From Clostridia bacterium (GTDB taxonomy: Bacteria; Bacillota; Clostridia; Christensenellales; Aristaeellaceae), in contig JAFSNT010000056.1 of the NCBI GenBank assembly GCA_017443295.1, positions 1-32,022 of the forward strand: 32,022 bases of DNA. Direction: 5' to 3'. The notes under the pieces were generated by a model. The model searched no databases. It was not told the origin of the DNA and was given only the letters and a program-made list of their open reading frames with translations. A program made the position numbers and the translations under genes. Below are positions 7,099 to 15,661 of the stretch, piece by piece; position 1 is the first letter of the stretch; every line of letters begins with the position of its first letter.

Positions 7099-7965
7099 AT
7101 GGCAATTTTGATGGATGGCAAGGTTTTAGCTGCGGAACAGATGGCGGCGCTGAAAAAGCGGGTGGACGCCCTGAAAGCGGCGGGCCGCACGGTGGGTTTG
7201 GCTGTGATTTTGGTAGGGGACGACCCCGCCAGTCAGGTATATGTGCGCAACAAGGGCAAGGCCTGCGAGGAATTGGGCATCCTGTCCGAAACCCTGCGCC
7301 TGCCTGCCGAAACCACCCAGGAGGAGCTGGAAGCGGAAATCGACCGCCTGAACAGGGACAGCCGCATGGACGGCATTCTGGTTCAGCTTCCCCTGCCCAG
7401 GCATTTGGACGAGGCGAAAGCCCTGGCGAAGATCATTCCTGAAAAGGACGTGGACGGCTTTCATATCGAAAACGCCGGGAAGCTCTTCACCGGCCAGCCC
7501 GGCGTGGTGGCCTGTACGCCCAAGGGCATTCTGCACATGCTGAAAGCCTGCGGCGTTCCCATGAAAGGCAAGGAAGCGGTGGTCATCGGCCGCAGCAACA
7601 TCGTGGGCAAGCCCGTGGCCATGCTGCTGCTGAACGAAAACTGCACCGTGACGATTTGCCATTCCCGCACCGCCGATTTGGCGGCCCATACCCGCCGGGC
7701 GGACATCCTGGTGGCCGCCGTGGGCAAGCCCAAATTCGTCACCGCCGATATGGTGAAGCCCGGCGCCGCCGTGGTGGACGTGGGCATCAACCGGGTGGAC
7801 GGCAAAGTGGTGGGCGACGTGGATTTTGACAGCGTGGAAAAGGTGGCGGGGTACATCTCCCCCGTGCCCGGCGGCGTGGGCAAAATGACCATCTGCATGC
7901 TGATGGAAAACACCGTGGAGGCGGCAGAAAATGTCCTGGACGCTGACGGTATCCGAACTGAATGA
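7099..7965 (+). CDS. folD: Bifunctional methylenetetrahydrofolate dehydrogenase/methenyltetrahydrofolate cyclohydrolase FolD
   Basis: FolD interconverts 5,10-methylene-THF, 5,10-methenyl-THF and 10-formyl-THF, feeding purine and formyl-Met synthesis. The 288-residue protein shows the YVRNKGKAC segment (48-56) with the expected catalytic Lys52, [10 protein letters not shown], the NADP-binding [13 protein letters not shown] and the C-terminal [20 protein letters not shown] precedes the ATG at 7099. Its last 35 bases overlap the start of xseA, which typically follows folD in Clostridia. Confidence 0.96.
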   Translation: MAILMDGKVLAAEQMAALKKRVDALKAAGRTVGLAVILVGDDPASQVYVRNKGKACEELGILSETLRLPAETTQEELEAEIDRLNRDSRMDGILVQLPLPRHLDEAKALAKIIPEKDVDGFHIENAGKLFTGQPGVVACTPKGILHMLKACGVPMKGKEAVVIGRSNIVGKPVAMLLLNENCTVTICHSRTADLAAHTRRADILVAAVGKPKFVTADMVKPGAAVVDVGINRVDGKVVGDVDFDSVEKVAGYISPVPGGVGKMTICMLMENTVEAAENVLDADGIRTE

Positions 7966-9154
7966 CTACGTGCGCCGCACGTTAGCCAGCGATCCGGCCC
8001 TGCGCTTTCTTTCCCTGCGGGGAGAAATCAGCGATTTCAAGAAATACGCTTCCGGCCACTGGTATTTCACCTTGAAGGACGAAGCCTGCATGATCCAGTG
8101 CGTGTGCTTCCGGCAGTACAATATGCGGCTGGATTTCAGGCCCGAAAACGGCATGAAGGTGGTACTCACCGGAGCGGTGGGTCTGTACCCCGAGCGGGGC
8201 AGCTACCAGTTTTACGCCGAATCCATGACCCGGGACGGCGTGGGCGAGCTGTTCCTCAAGCTGGAAGCCCTGAAAAACAAGCTGATGAAGGAAGGGCTGT
8301 TCGACGTAGCGAAAAAACGGCCCCTTCCCCTGCTGCCCAGGGCCATCGGCGTGGTCACCTCCCGTTCCGGGGCGGTGATCCACGATATCGCCACCGTCAC
8401 CCGCCGCCGGTTCCCGGCCATGCAGATCATTCTGCGGCCCGCCCAGGTGCAGGGCGAAGGCGCGGCGGAGGATATCGCCCAGGGCATCGCGGAAATTTCG
8501 GCCCTGCCCCAGGTGGATGTGATCATCGTGGGGCGCGGCGGCGGTTCCCTGGAAGATTTATGGGCCTTCAACGAGGAATTCGTGGTGCGCGCCATCGCCG
8601 CCTGCCCGGTGCCGGTAGTGTCCGCCGTGGGCCACGAGGTGGACGTGACGCTGGCCGATTTGGCGGCGGACGTGCGGGCCGCCACCCCTTCCGTGGCGGC
8701 AGAGGTGTGCGTGCCGGAAAAGGACGCGCTGCTCGCCACCATCCAGAAAATGCGGGCGAGCATGGAGCGGGCCGGGGAAAACCTGATTCTGTCCCGCCGC
8801 TCCCGCCTGGCCCTGTGTGAAAAAAGGCTGGCCGCCCGGCACCCCGCCGCCCTGCTGCGGGACTTTAAGGCCCGGGCCGACCTGTTGGAACATCGCCTGC
8901 AAGCCCTGACCGAACGAAAACTGACCCTGCTGAAAGCCCAGACCGCCGCCCTCAGCGACAAGCTGAACGCCTTAGGGCCGCGCCAGGCCCTGAACAGGGG
9001 CTACGCCATCCTGCTGAACGGCAAAACCGCCGTGACCCAGGTGGAGCAGGCGGCGGAGGAAATGACCGTGCTTTTGCAGGACGGCACCCTGCGGGTGAAA
9101 ACGCTGGGCAGACGGAAGGAGGATCCCTTTGGCGAAGAAGCAAGCATCCTTTGA
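7931..9154 (+). CDS. xseA: Exodeoxyribonuclease VII large subunit
   Basis: This is the catalytic subunit of ExoVII, which degrades single-stranded DNA. The N-terminal OB fold starts with [12 protein letters not shown] (about 5-16). The family hallmarks [43 protein letters not shown] and [15 protein letters not shown] follow, then a long helical coiled-coil region to about 355. At 407 residues it is of normal length. The ATG at 7931 lies inside folD, with GGAGG at 7917-7921, and matches the usual family start. The 3' end overlaps xseB by 26 bases, so both subunits are translationally coupled. Confidence 0.96.
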   Translation: MSWTLTVSELNDYVRRTLASDPALRFLSLRGEISDFKKYASGHWYFTLKDEACMIQCVCFRQYNMRLDFRPENGMKVVLTGAVGLYPERGSYQFYAESMTRDGVGELFLKLEALKNKLMKEGLFDVAKKRPLPLLPRAIGVVTSRSGAVIHDIATVTRRRFPAMQIILRPAQVQGEGAAEDIAQGIAEISALPQVDVIIVGRGGGSLEDLWAFNEEFVVRAIAACPVPVVSAVGHEVDVTLADLAADVRAATPSVAAEVCVPEKDALLATIQKMRASMERAGENLILSRRSRLALCEKRLAARHPAALLRDFKARADLLEHRLQALTERKLTLLKAQTAALSDKLNALGPRQALNRGYAILLNGKTAVTQVEQAAEEMTVLLQDGTLRVKTLGRRKEDPFGEEASIL

Positions 9155-9347
9155 GGACCGGCTGATGGAGCTGGAAGACTTGGTGAAGAAGATGGAGGGC
9201 GGCTCCCTTCCGCTGACCGAGGCCCTGACCGCCTACGAGGCGGGCATGAAGCTGTCCAAACAGCTGACGGAGGAGCTGGACGCGGCGGAAAAGCGCATGT
9301 TAGAGCTTTCCGGCGGCCAGACCCTTCCCATGGAGGACGCGCCATGA
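9129..9347 (+). CDS. xseB: Exodeoxyribonuclease VII small subunit (TTG start)
   Basis: This 72-residue protein forms the small helical subunit that decorates XseA in ExoVII. The motif [30 protein letters not shown] is split over two helices and is diagnostic. The start codon is TTG at 9129, placed six bases after AAGGAGG (9116-9122) within the end of xseA. No better ATG lies upstream of the conserved domain. The stop codon overlaps the ATG of ispA (ATGA at 9344-9347). Confidence 0.93.
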   Translation: MAKKQASFEDRLMELEDLVKKMEGGSLPLTEALTAYEAGMKLSKQLTEELDAAEKRMLELSGGQTLPMEDAP

Positions 9348-10210
9348 CCCCGAAAGAAACGATGAACGCTTACAAGGAGCGGCTGGAAGCCTATTTGGAC
9401 GCCCTTCCTCTTTCCGGCGCGCCGGATAGGCTGAAAGAAGCCATGCGGTACAGCCTGTTAGGCGGCGGCAAGCGCCTGCGGGGGTGCCTGCTGCTGATGG
9501 CCTGCGAGATGGCAGGCGGCAAAGTGGAGGTCGCCCTGCCCTTCGCGGCGGCGCTGGAAATGATTCACGCCTATTCCCTGATCCATGACGATCTTCCCGC
9601 CATGGACAACGATACCCTGCGCCGGGGCAAGCCCACCAATCACGTGGTGTTCGGCGAGGCCATGGCCATTTTGGCGGGGGACGGCCTGCTGACCCACGCC
9701 TTTGAAATCATGGCCGCTTCCGACCATCCCCGGGCCTTCCGCGCCCTGGGCGAGATCGCAAGGGCCGCGGGCGTGGGCGGCATGTTAGGCGGGCAGGTGC
9801 TGGACGTGACCAACGAGGGGGCCGCGCCGGAAAAAGCGCTGGTAGAGGCGATCCAGCGGGGCAAAACCGCCGCCCTGCTCACCGCCCCCGTCACCGCCGG
9901 GCTGATTTTGGGCGGCGCGGACGAAAGGCAAATCGAAGCGGGCCGGGCCTACGGCTATCATTTGGGCATGGCCTTCCAGATCGTGGACGATATCCTCGAC
10001 GTGGAGGGCGACCCCGCCCTCATGGGCAAAACCCTTGGCAAAGACGAAGCGGAAGGAAAGCTCACCTGGCCTGCCTGCGTGGGGCTTTCCCAGGCGAAAC
10101 GGGACGCCGCCGCCCACATCGACGCCTCGGTAAAAGCACTGGACGTTTTCGGCGGCGCGGCGGACGGGCTGAAAGCCCTGGCGCGTGCTTCCCTGCATCG
10201 CGTACAATAG
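9344..10210 (+). CDS. ispA: Polyprenyl (farnesyl) diphosphate synthase
   Basis: This trans-isoprenyl diphosphate synthase condenses IPP with allylic diphosphates, most likely making farnesyl diphosphate for undecaprenyl and quinone precursors. It shows GGKRLR (about 41-46), the first aspartate-rich motif DDLPAMD (82-88), RRGKPTNH, and the second motif DDILD (215-219). The 288-residue length and the position after xseB fit IspA. The small residues before the first Asp motif are compatible with C15 product length, but the chain length is inferred. It overlaps xseB by four bases. Confidence 0.94.
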   Translation: MTPKETMNAYKERLEAYLDALPLSGAPDRLKEAMRYSLLGGGKRLRGCLLLMACEMAGGKVEVALPFAAALEMIHAYSLIHDDLPAMDNDTLRRGKPTNHVVFGEAMAILAGDGLLTHAFEIMAASDHPRAFRALGEIARAAGVGGMLGGQVLDVTNEGAAPEKALVEAIQRGKTAALLTAPVTAGLILGGADERQIEAGRAYGYHLGMAFQIVDDILDVEGDPALMGKTLGKDEAEGKLTWPACVGLSQAKRDAAAHIDASVKALDVFGGAADGLKALARASLHRVQ

Positions 10211-10227
10211 AGCAAGGAGCGATCGAA

Positions 10228-10674
10228 GTGCAGTTTTTTGCGGATCTATGGTCCAACGGGCCGCTGAAATGTGGTCTGTTTTCCTGGGCGGTTGCGCAGT
10301 TCATCAAAGTGCTGATCAACCTTTGGCTGAATAAAAAGCTGGATTGGCAGCGCTGCTTCGGCATGGGCGGCATGCCGTCCTCCCATACGGCGCTGGTCAT
10401 TTCCCTGGTGATTTCCATCGCCTTTCAGGAGGGCGTGCAGTCCAGCATGTTCGCCGTGGCGATGGCCCTTGCCGCCGTGGTGATTTACGACGCTTTGGGC
10501 GTGCGCCGGGAAACGGGCCGGCAAAGCGAGGTGCTGAACCAGATCATCACCGAAATGCTGGTGGAGGGCAAGCCCATTACGGAAAAGCAGCTCAAGGAAC
10601 TGGTAGGCCACACCCCCCTGGAGGTGCTGGGCGGCCTGATCGTGGGCATTACGGTCACGCTGATTTTCATTTGA
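10228..10674 (+). CDS. Divergent PAP2-family membrane protein (DUF212, YuiD-like)
   Basis: The 148-residue protein has several hydrophobic segments and the conserved motifs GGMPSSHTALV (about 47-57) and DALGVRRETGRQSEVLN (about 88-104), typical of DUF212/YuiD. These are distantly related to PAP2 phosphatases and may act on a lipid-linked phosphate, but no substrate is proven. Its place right after ispA in many Clostridia hints at isoprenoid or undecaprenyl phosphate handling (inference). The start is GTG at 10228, preceded by AAGGAG at 10214-10219. Confidence 0.88.
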   Translation: MQFFADLWSNGPLKCGLFSWAVAQFIKVLINLWLNKKLDWQRCFGMGGMPSSHTALVISLVISIAFQEGVQSSMFAVAMALAAVVIYDALGVRRETGRQSEVLNQIITEMLVEGKPITEKQLKELVGHTPLEVLGGLIVGITVTLIFI

Positions 10675-10714
10675 CGGAAGCATCATGCTTTCAATTTGAA
10701 GGAGGATACCCGCA

Positions 10715-11275
10715 ATGATGGATCAATTTATGGAGCAGGTCGTCACCAAACGGAATCAGACCGTGCAGAACATTACCTACATCGTCGCATGGATCTCGCT
10801 GATCCTCATGGGCGCCATGGCGTTCCTGCAATTCACCTCCATCACCGCCGTGCTGAGCCAGTACGGCTTCGGTGTGGAGTTCTTTATCACCTTGGGCCAG
10901 CTGGTGGTGTTCGGCGGTCTGGCCGTTGTCATTTACCTGTACAAGGATCGTGTCAAGCTGGAATATGAGTACACCTTCACCAACGGCCAGCTGGATTTCG
11001 CCCAGGTGTTCAACAACAGAAAGCGCAAGAACTTGGGCACCATGAACATCAAAAACTTAGAAGCCTGCGGCCTGGTGGCCTCCGGTTCCTTCAACCGCTA
11101 CATCAACATGCAGGGCATCAAGCGCACCAACTGGTTTTTGAACCGGGAAGCGGAGCTGCTTTATTTCTTCTATCAGAAAAACGGGGAAAAGCACATCATC
11201 ATCATCGAACCCAACGAGGAAATGCTGGGCATGATCAAGCGCAGCCTGCCGCAGGGCGTGTGGCAGAACAACTGA
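10715..11275 (+). CDS. Conserved hypothetical two-pass membrane protein
   Basis: The 186-residue protein has two hydrophobic segments (about 20-45 and 56-74), followed by a soluble domain rich in Phe, Tyr, Asn and basic residues (FTNGQLDFAQVFNNRKRKN). The general look resembles small Clostridia membrane proteins of the DUF6106 type, an assignment from memory that needs checking. The N-terminal ATG at 10715 and the next one at 10718 are both served by GAAGGAGG at 10698-10705. It closes the long operon. Inverted-repeat element B begins five bases after its stop. Function unknown. Confidence 0.75.
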   Translation: MMDQFMEQVVTKRNQTVQNITYIVAWISLILMGAMAFLQFTSITAVLSQYGFGVEFFITLGQLVVFGGLAVVIYLYKDRVKLEYEYTFTNGQLDFAQVFNNRKRKNLGTMNIKNLEACGLVASGSFNRYINMQGIKRTNWFLNREAELLYFFYQKNGEKHIIIIEPNEEMLGMIKRSLPQGVWQNN

Positions 11276-11279
11276 AGAA

Positions 11280-11385
11280 GGTAGGAGGTAGGAAGTAGGA
11301 GGTAGGAGTTTTGTATTGCTTACACCGTTCAGGATGATTTTGCAGACTATATAAACTTCCTACCTCCTACCTCCTGCTTCCTACC
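11280..11385. repeat. Intergenic inverted repeat with heptanucleotide arms, element B
   Basis: The left arm 11280-11307 is four 7-mers (GGTAGGA twice, AGTAGGA, GGTAGGA). The right arm 11358-11385 carries TCCTACC, TCCTACC, TCCTGCT, TCCTACC. The arms pair at 25 of 28 positions around a 50-bp AT-rich centre that has no similarity to the centre of element A. It starts right behind the stop of the preceding gene and ends 40 bases before the next start codon. It is the same family as the element at 2626-2781. Confidence 0.85.
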
Positions 11386-11425
11386 TCTTATTCCGATTCA
11401 AGAAATCACGGAGAGAGAACGAACG

Positions 11426-12562
11426 ATGTCCATTTATCTGGATAACAGCGCCACAACCCGTGTATGCTCTCAAGCTGCCGATGCGATGGTAACTTGCATG
11501 CGGGAGGAATTCTATAACCCTTCCGCCCTGTACGCCCCCGCCCTGGCGGCGCAGAAAGCCATGATGGCCTGCCGGGAGGAGATTTTAAAAGCCGTTCACG
11601 CGCCCATGGCGTCCAAGGTGGTATTCACCTCCGGCGGCACGGAGGCGGACAATTTGGCCATTTTGGGCCGGGCCTCCAAGGTGCGGCAGGGCAAGGTTTT
11701 ATACAGCGCCGGGGAGCATCCCGCCGTGAAGGAAGCCTGCCAGAATTGCGGGCTGGAAGCCCTCGAAATCCCCTACGATCACAAGGGGATCGTGAACTTA
11801 GACGCGCTGGACAGGCTGCTGTCCTCCGACGTGATGCTGATCTGCTGCATGCAGGTGAACAACGAAACGGGGGCCATTCAGCCCTTGAAGGAAATCGGCA
11901 GGCTGCGGAATGAAAAAGCGCCCTACGCCCACTTCCACGTGGACGGGGTGCAGGGCTTCCTGCGGGTCCCCTTCGATATGGCGGCCTGCGGGGCTGATAC
12001 CTACGCCCTGTCCGGCCACAAAATCCACGCCCCCAAGGGCGTCGGCGCGCTGGTCATGGGGCCACGGGTGCAGCTCAACCCCCGCCAGATGGGCGGCGGC
12101 CAGGAAGGAACCCTGCGCTCCGGCACGGAAAACACCCCCGGCATCGCCGGTCTGCGGGCGGCTATTTGGGCCTATCCCAAGGAAAACAGCATGCGGGAAA
12201 ACAAGCTGCTGCTGTGGCAGCTCATTCGGGAAGCGGTTCCCGAAGCGAAAGTCAACGGCCCGGAGCCGGACAGCGAAGTGTCCGCCCCCCACATCCTGAA
12301 CGTGTCCCTGCCTCCTGTGCGCTCGGAAACCATGCTCCACGCCCTGGAAGGGGAAGGAGTGTATGTGGGCATGGGGTCGGCCTGCTCCTCCTATAAACAG
12401 CGGATCAGCGCGGTGTTAAAGGCCATGAACACGCCGCAAAAGTACGCCGAAACCGCCCTGCGTTTTTCCCTGTCTCCTGAAAACACAGCGGAGGAAATGC
12501 GGCAGACGGTGGAAGCCATTCAGCGCCAGTACGCCATTTTGTCAAAATATCAACGACGGTAA
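11426..12562 (+). CDS. Cysteine desulfurase (NifS/IscS family)
   Basis: This PLP enzyme removes sulfur from cysteine as an enzyme-bound persulfide. The 378-residue protein shows YLDNSATTR at the N-terminus, SGGTEADN, EHPAV, HVDGVQ, the PLP lysine K199 in SGHKIHAPKG, RSGTEN, and the persulfide-forming Cys320 in GMGSACSS. The compact active-site loop suits a partner-dedicated desulfurase, and thiI follows after 15 bases. This is the classic Firmicutes pairing in which the desulfurase (NifZ/YrvO-like) donates sulfur to ThiI for 4-thiouridine in tRNA. GGAGAGA at 11410-11416 supports the ATG. Confidence 0.93.
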   Translation: MSIYLDNSATTRVCSQAADAMVTCMREEFYNPSALYAPALAAQKAMMACREEILKAVHAPMASKVVFTSGGTEADNLAILGRASKVRQGKVLYSAGEHPAVKEACQNCGLEALEIPYDHKGIVNLDALDRLLSSDVMLICCMQVNNETGAIQPLKEIGRLRNEKAPYAHFHVDGVQGFLRVPFDMAACGADTYALSGHKIHAPKGVGALVMGPRVQLNPRQMGGGQEGTLRSGTENTPGIAGLRAAIWAYPKENSMRENKLLLWQLIREAVPEAKVNGPEPDSEVSAPHILNVSLPPVRSETMLHALEGEGVYVGMGSACSSYKQRISAVLKAMNTPQKYAETALRFSLSPENTAEEMRQTVEAIQRQYAILSKYQRR

Positions 12563-12577
12563 AAGAGGGAAACATCC

Positions 12578-13729
12578 ATGCGAAAGCTGCTCATGGTTCG
12601 CTACGGCGAAATTTATTTGAAGGGCCTGAACCGGCCCTATTTTCTCAAAGCCCTGGTCAAGCGCGTGAAGGAAGCCGCCAAGCCCTTCGGGAGCGACGTG
12701 TGGCTGCATGACGCCCGCATTTTCATCAGCGGCGCGGAGGATTTGGACGGCTGCATGCAGCGCGTCGCCAAGGTGTTCGGCGTCCACTCCATTGCCCCGG
12801 CCATCGAAATGGAAAAGGACAACTTCGAGGGCATCTGCGAGCAGGCCAACGAACTGATGCAGGGCCTGTCCGGCACCTTCAAGGTGGAAGCCCGCCGGGC
12901 GGACAAGCACTATTTCCTGGATTCGCCCCAGATCAACGCCAAGGTGGGCGAATACGTACTCATGCGCAACGAGGACCACTTGAAGGTGGACGTGCGCAAG
13001 CCCCAGCATATCCTGTCCATTGAAATCCGGGATCAGGCGTATCTGTATTGCACCGTGTACCCCGCCGTGGGCGGCATGCCCGTGGGTACCGGGGGCAAGG
13101 CGGCGCTGCTGCTCTCCGGCGGCATCGACAGCCCGGTGGCGGGCTACATGATCGCCAAGCGCGGCGTGCAGCTGGTGGCGGTTCACTACCATTCCTTCCC
13201 CTATACCAGCGAATTCGCCAAGCAAAAGGTGCTGGATTTAGCCAAGATCCTGTCCGAATACTGCTGCGGCCTGAAGGTGTACGTAGTGCCCTTTACGGAC
13301 ATTCAGATGAAAATTCACGAAATGTGCCCGGAGGATTACACCACCCTCATCATGCGCCGCTACATGATGCGCATCGCCGAGCGCATCGCCCAGAAGGAAG
13401 ATGCCATGGCCCTGATCACCGGCGAATCCATCGGCCAGGTGGCCAGCCAGACCATGGAAGCGCTGATCACCACCAACGAGGTGGTTGAAACCATGCCTGT
13501 TTATCGGCCCCTGATCGGCTTTGACAAAATCGACATCATGGAGTACGCCAAGAAGATCGGCACCTACGACACCTCCATCCTGCCCTATGAGGACTGCTGC
13601 ACTGTATTCACTCCCCGCCACCCCGCCACCAAGCCCAAGGAAGCACTCATCAAAAAGGGCGAGGATCAATTGGATCAGGAAGCGCTGATTACGGCCGCCA
13701 TCGAAAACGCGGAGATCGTGGAGCTGTAA
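12578..13729 (+). CDS. thiI: tRNA 4-thiouridine synthetase ThiI (short form without rhodanese domain)
   Basis: ThiI adenylates U8 of tRNA and inserts sulfur to give s4U. The 383-residue protein has an N-terminal ferredoxin-like/THUMP region (about 1-165), the PP-loop SGGIDSP (180-186), YMMRIAERIA and ITGESIGQVASQT, and CCTVFTPRHP, which retains the Cys expected to act in disulfide exchange. The C-terminal rhodanese domain of the E. coli enzyme is absent, as usual in Firmicutes, where the adjacent desulfurase supplies sulfur directly. Three small accessory genes follow closely. Confidence 0.95.
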   Translation: MRKLLMVRYGEIYLKGLNRPYFLKALVKRVKEAAKPFGSDVWLHDARIFISGAEDLDGCMQRVAKVFGVHSIAPAIEMEKDNFEGICEQANELMQGLSGTFKVEARRADKHYFLDSPQINAKVGEYVLMRNEDHLKVDVRKPQHILSIEIRDQAYLYCTVYPAVGGMPVGTGGKAALLLSGGIDSPVAGYMIAKRGVQLVAVHYHSFPYTSEFAKQKVLDLAKILSEYCCGLKVYVVPFTDIQMKIHEMCPEDYTTLIMRRYMMRIAERIAQKEDAMALITGESIGQVASQTMEALITTNEVVETMPVYRPLIGFDKIDIMEYAKKIGTYDTSILPYEDCCTVFTPRHPATKPKEALIKKGEDQLDQEALITAAIENAEIVEL

Positions 13730-13745
13730 TTTCGGAGGTACTGAT

Positions 13746-14228
13746 ATGATTCTGTATCATGGAAGCAATGTGGCCGTCAGAGAACCCTCCATTATTGTTT
13801 CCAACCGGGCACTTGATTTCGGCGCAGGATTTTATACCACTTCCAATTTGGCGCAGGCGGAAAAATGGGCTAAATTGCAGTGTTACCGCCGGGGTTTGGG
13901 TGCGCCAATCGTTACGGCTTATGATTTTGACGAGGCCAAAGCAAGCGCCCTGCGCGTCCTCCGGTTTTCAAGTCCCGATCAGGACTGGCTTCGTTTCGTC
14001 GTCCAAAACCGCAGGAACAGCTTTCAAGGCCCCGGATATGATATCGTGATCGGTCCCGTTGCCAATGACAATACCATGCCTGTTATCAATGATTTTATGG
14101 CGGGCCGTTTGAACGAAGAAACGACGATCCTTCTGCTCAAGCCGCAAAAGCTGGCGGATCAGTACGCGTTTTTGACTTTCAAGGGTCTTTCCTGTCTGAA
14201 ATGCAATGAGGTGCGGGAGTATGTGTGA
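13746..14228 (+). CDS. DUF3990 domain protein, ADP-ribosyltransferase-like (candidate toxin)
   Basis: The 160-residue protein opens with ILYHGSN (His5) and continues with RALDFGAGFYTT (Tyr30). These are the H and Y elements of the DUF3990 family, which belongs to the ADP-ribosyltransferase-fold clan. A C-terminal LADQYAFLTFKGLSCLK segment (Gln139) is the likely third conserved element. No signal peptide is present, so it would act in the cytoplasm. It starts 16 bases after thiI with TCGGAGGT as ribosome binding site, and its end overlaps a small gene. Its sequence is visibly more AT-rich than thiI. Toxin activity is inferred from the fold and from pairing with small partner genes, not shown. 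Confidence 0.8.
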   Translation: MILYHGSNVAVREPSIIVSNRALDFGAGFYTTSNLAQAEKWAKLQCYRRGLGAPIVTAYDFDEAKASALRVLRFSSPDQDWLRFVVQNRRNSFQGPGYDIVIGPVANDNTMPVINDFMAGRLNEETTILLLKPQKLADQYAFLTFKGLSCLKCNEVREYV

Positions 14229-14478
14229 ACGGACAAGGGCTTCCATTCTCCAGAACTATGACGCGGAGGTGGCAGCGCTGATCGCAAAAAAAACAGGCGT
14301 AACGGCCATGGAAGGACTGCGGCAGTTTCTGTCCTCCAAAACCCATGAAATGCTGGCAAACGACGATATGAAGCTATGGTATTTCAGCCCGTTAGCGATT
14401 TTCGATATGTGGGAAAACGAAATTGCCACCGGCAATCCGGGCAATTCCCTGTATTTGAGGGGGGATGAAATTGGATAA
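14221..14478 (+). CDS. Small conserved protein downstream of DUF3990, possible antitoxin or partner
   Basis: From the ATG at 14221 it is 85 residues, with a mixed helical character and a conserved-looking tail (LWYFSPLAIFDMWENE, then GNPGNSLYLRGDE). An ATG five codons upstream at 14206 is also open, but GAGGTG/GGGAG lies at a better distance from 14221, and that start gives an 8-base overlap with the DUF3990 gene, implying coupled translation. I do not recognise a named domain with certainty. Similar small proteins accompany DUF3990 genes in Clostridia (from memory). It could be an antitoxin, a chaperone or a co-toxin. Confidence 0.7.
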   Translation: MCERTRASILQNYDAEVAALIAKKTGVTAMEGLRQFLSSKTHEMLANDDMKLWYFSPLAIFDMWENEIATGNPGNSLYLRGDEIG

Positions 14479-14680
14479 TCAGCTTTCCTTTTTCGCTTAT
14501 CTGCTGGAGAGCTATGCGGCCCGCAGGCACACCGACGCGGGCGCGGTACTCAAACTGCTGGATGAAAAAAAGCTGACCGACTTTGTATATGGCATGTACG
14601 AAATGTATCATACGGAATCGCTGGAAAACGCGTTCCGTGATCTGGACAGCCTGATCGCTACGGGGAAACCGGCCTGGTGA
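14465..14680 (+). CDS. DUF3791-like small protein, third gene of the DUF3990 module
   Basis: This 71-residue protein is predicted all-helical, with the pattern FFAYLLESYAARR then VLKLLDEKKLTDFVYGMYEMYH and FRDLDSLI. That matches the small DUF3791-type proteins that neighbour DUF3990 genes. It overlaps the previous gene by 14 bases. The ATG at 14465 stands only four bases behind GAGG (14457-14460), so the TTG at 14471 is a possible alternative start. A terminator follows 32 bases after the stop. The antitoxin role is inference from position and size. Confidence 0.7.
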   Translation: MKLDNQLSFFAYLLESYAARRHTDAGAVLKLLDEKKLTDFVYGMYEMYHTESLENAFRDLDSLIATGKPAW

Positions 14681-14711
14681 GCTTTTTCCATATCCCTGTT
14701 CGTTCCTTAAG

Positions 14712-14740
14712 AATCGCGCGGAAAACCGCGTGGTTTTTTT
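14712..14740 (+). terminator. Intrinsic terminator after the thiI-DUF3990 transcript
   Basis: CGCGG (14717-14721), loop AAAA and CCGCG (14726-14730) form the core. Weaker pairs extend it outward to 14712 and 14735, and a T-run covers 14734-14740. It separates the accessory module from the RDD gene promoter. Confidence 0.85.
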
Positions 14741-14781
14741 CTTTCAAGATGCGTCAATTTTCTTAATATTTTGAAATAATA

Positions 14782-14810
14782 TAGACTTTGCTTGCTTTTT
14801 CCTGTATAAT
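14782..14810 (+). promoter_or_regulatory. Sigma-A promoter of the RDD-family gene
   Basis: The -10 is a perfect TATAAT at 14805-14810. Seventeen bases upstream, TAGACT (14782-14787) matches four of six -35 positions. The region between this terminator-promoter pair and the gene is AT-rich, unlike the coding DNA. Confidence 0.65.
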
Positions 14811-14872
14811 AAACATGAATAATTTTGTGCGTATTTTGCCCATTCCATCAGGAGAGGGGGAGGCTTGCGCCC

Positions 14873-15634
14873 GTGGACTGTGAACTGCAAAAGGCCAGCA
14901 TGTGGAAACGCATCTCCGCCTTTTTGTTTGATTTTATCATGTTGGGCATCGTGGCGGTGCTTTTCGCCTGGGGCCTGTCCGTCGTGACGGGGTACGACGG
15001 TTACAGCCGCACGGTGACGGACAGCTACGCCCGCTACGGCGAGGAATACGGCGTGGACCTTCGCTTGACCCTCAAGGAATACGAAGCGCTTTCCCCGGAG
15101 GAAGCCCAAAGGGTGGACGCAGCCTTTGCCGCCCTGAACGCCGATGCCGCCGCCCTGCGCGCCAACCAAATGATGCTGCAATTGACGGTGCTGATCATTT
15201 CCCTCGGCTTCTTTTTCGCCTATCTGATCTGGGAATTTCTGCTGCCCCTGAAATTGGGCACCGGGCAAACCCTGGGCAAAAAGATTTTCGGCATCGGCCT
15301 CATGAAAACGGACGGGGTGAAGGTAAGCGGCGTCGTTCTGTTCGTTCGGGCGATTTTGGGCAAATACACCATCGAAACCATGATCCCCACGCTGATTCTT
15401 TTGATGATTTATTGGGGCACCATCGGCGTGGTGGGTCCGGCGGTGCTTTTCCTGATCCTGCTGACGGAAATCATCGTCATGATCGCTACCCGCACTAATT
15501 CCCTGATTCACGATCTGCTGGCGGGCACGGTGGTGATCGACGCGGGCAGCCAGCGCATCTTTGATTCGGCGGAGGAAAGGGCCGCCTACAAGGCCAAGAT
15601 TGCCGCCGAACTGGCCCAACGTCAAGAGTATTGA
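14873..15634 (+). CDS. RDD family membrane protein
   Basis: Four or so hydrophobic segments are visible. The RDD-type pattern begins with WKRISAFLFDFIMLG (Arg-Asp pair near the first membrane segment) and continues with GQTLGKKIFGIGLMKTDG after the second, then further membrane segments and NSLIHDLLAGTVVID. An extra soluble loop of about 70 residues, rich in Ala and Glu, lies between the first two segments. The frame is open upstream to 14825, but the GTG at 14873, about nine bases after GGGGGAGG (14856-14863), is preferred (253 aa). A TTG at 14864 is possible. Some RDD proteins act in ion or small-molecule transport; the role here is unknown. Confidence 0.8.
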   Translation: MDCELQKASMWKRISAFLFDFIMLGIVAVLFAWGLSVVTGYDGYSRTVTDSYARYGEEYGVDLRLTLKEYEALSPEEAQRVDAAFAALNADAAALRANQMMLQLTVLIISLGFFFAYLIWEFLLPLKLGTGQTLGKKIFGIGLMKTDGVKVSGVVLFVRAILGKYTIETMIPTLILLMIYWGTIGVVGPAVLFLILLTEIIVMIATRTNSLIHDLLAGTVVIDAGSQRIFDSAEERAAYKAKIAAELAQRQEY

Positions 15635-15661
15635 CTTTGAGCCGGAAGACTCATTTCAGGA

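Noticed and set aside
11308..11357. A promoter in the centre of element B (TATATAAA near 11348)
   Set aside because: No -35 hexamer with a fitting 16-18 base spacer could be found.
14206..14220. Start codon ATG at 14206 for the second gene of the DUF3990 module
   Set aside because: The ATG at 14221 has better ribosome binding site spacing and the usual short overlap.
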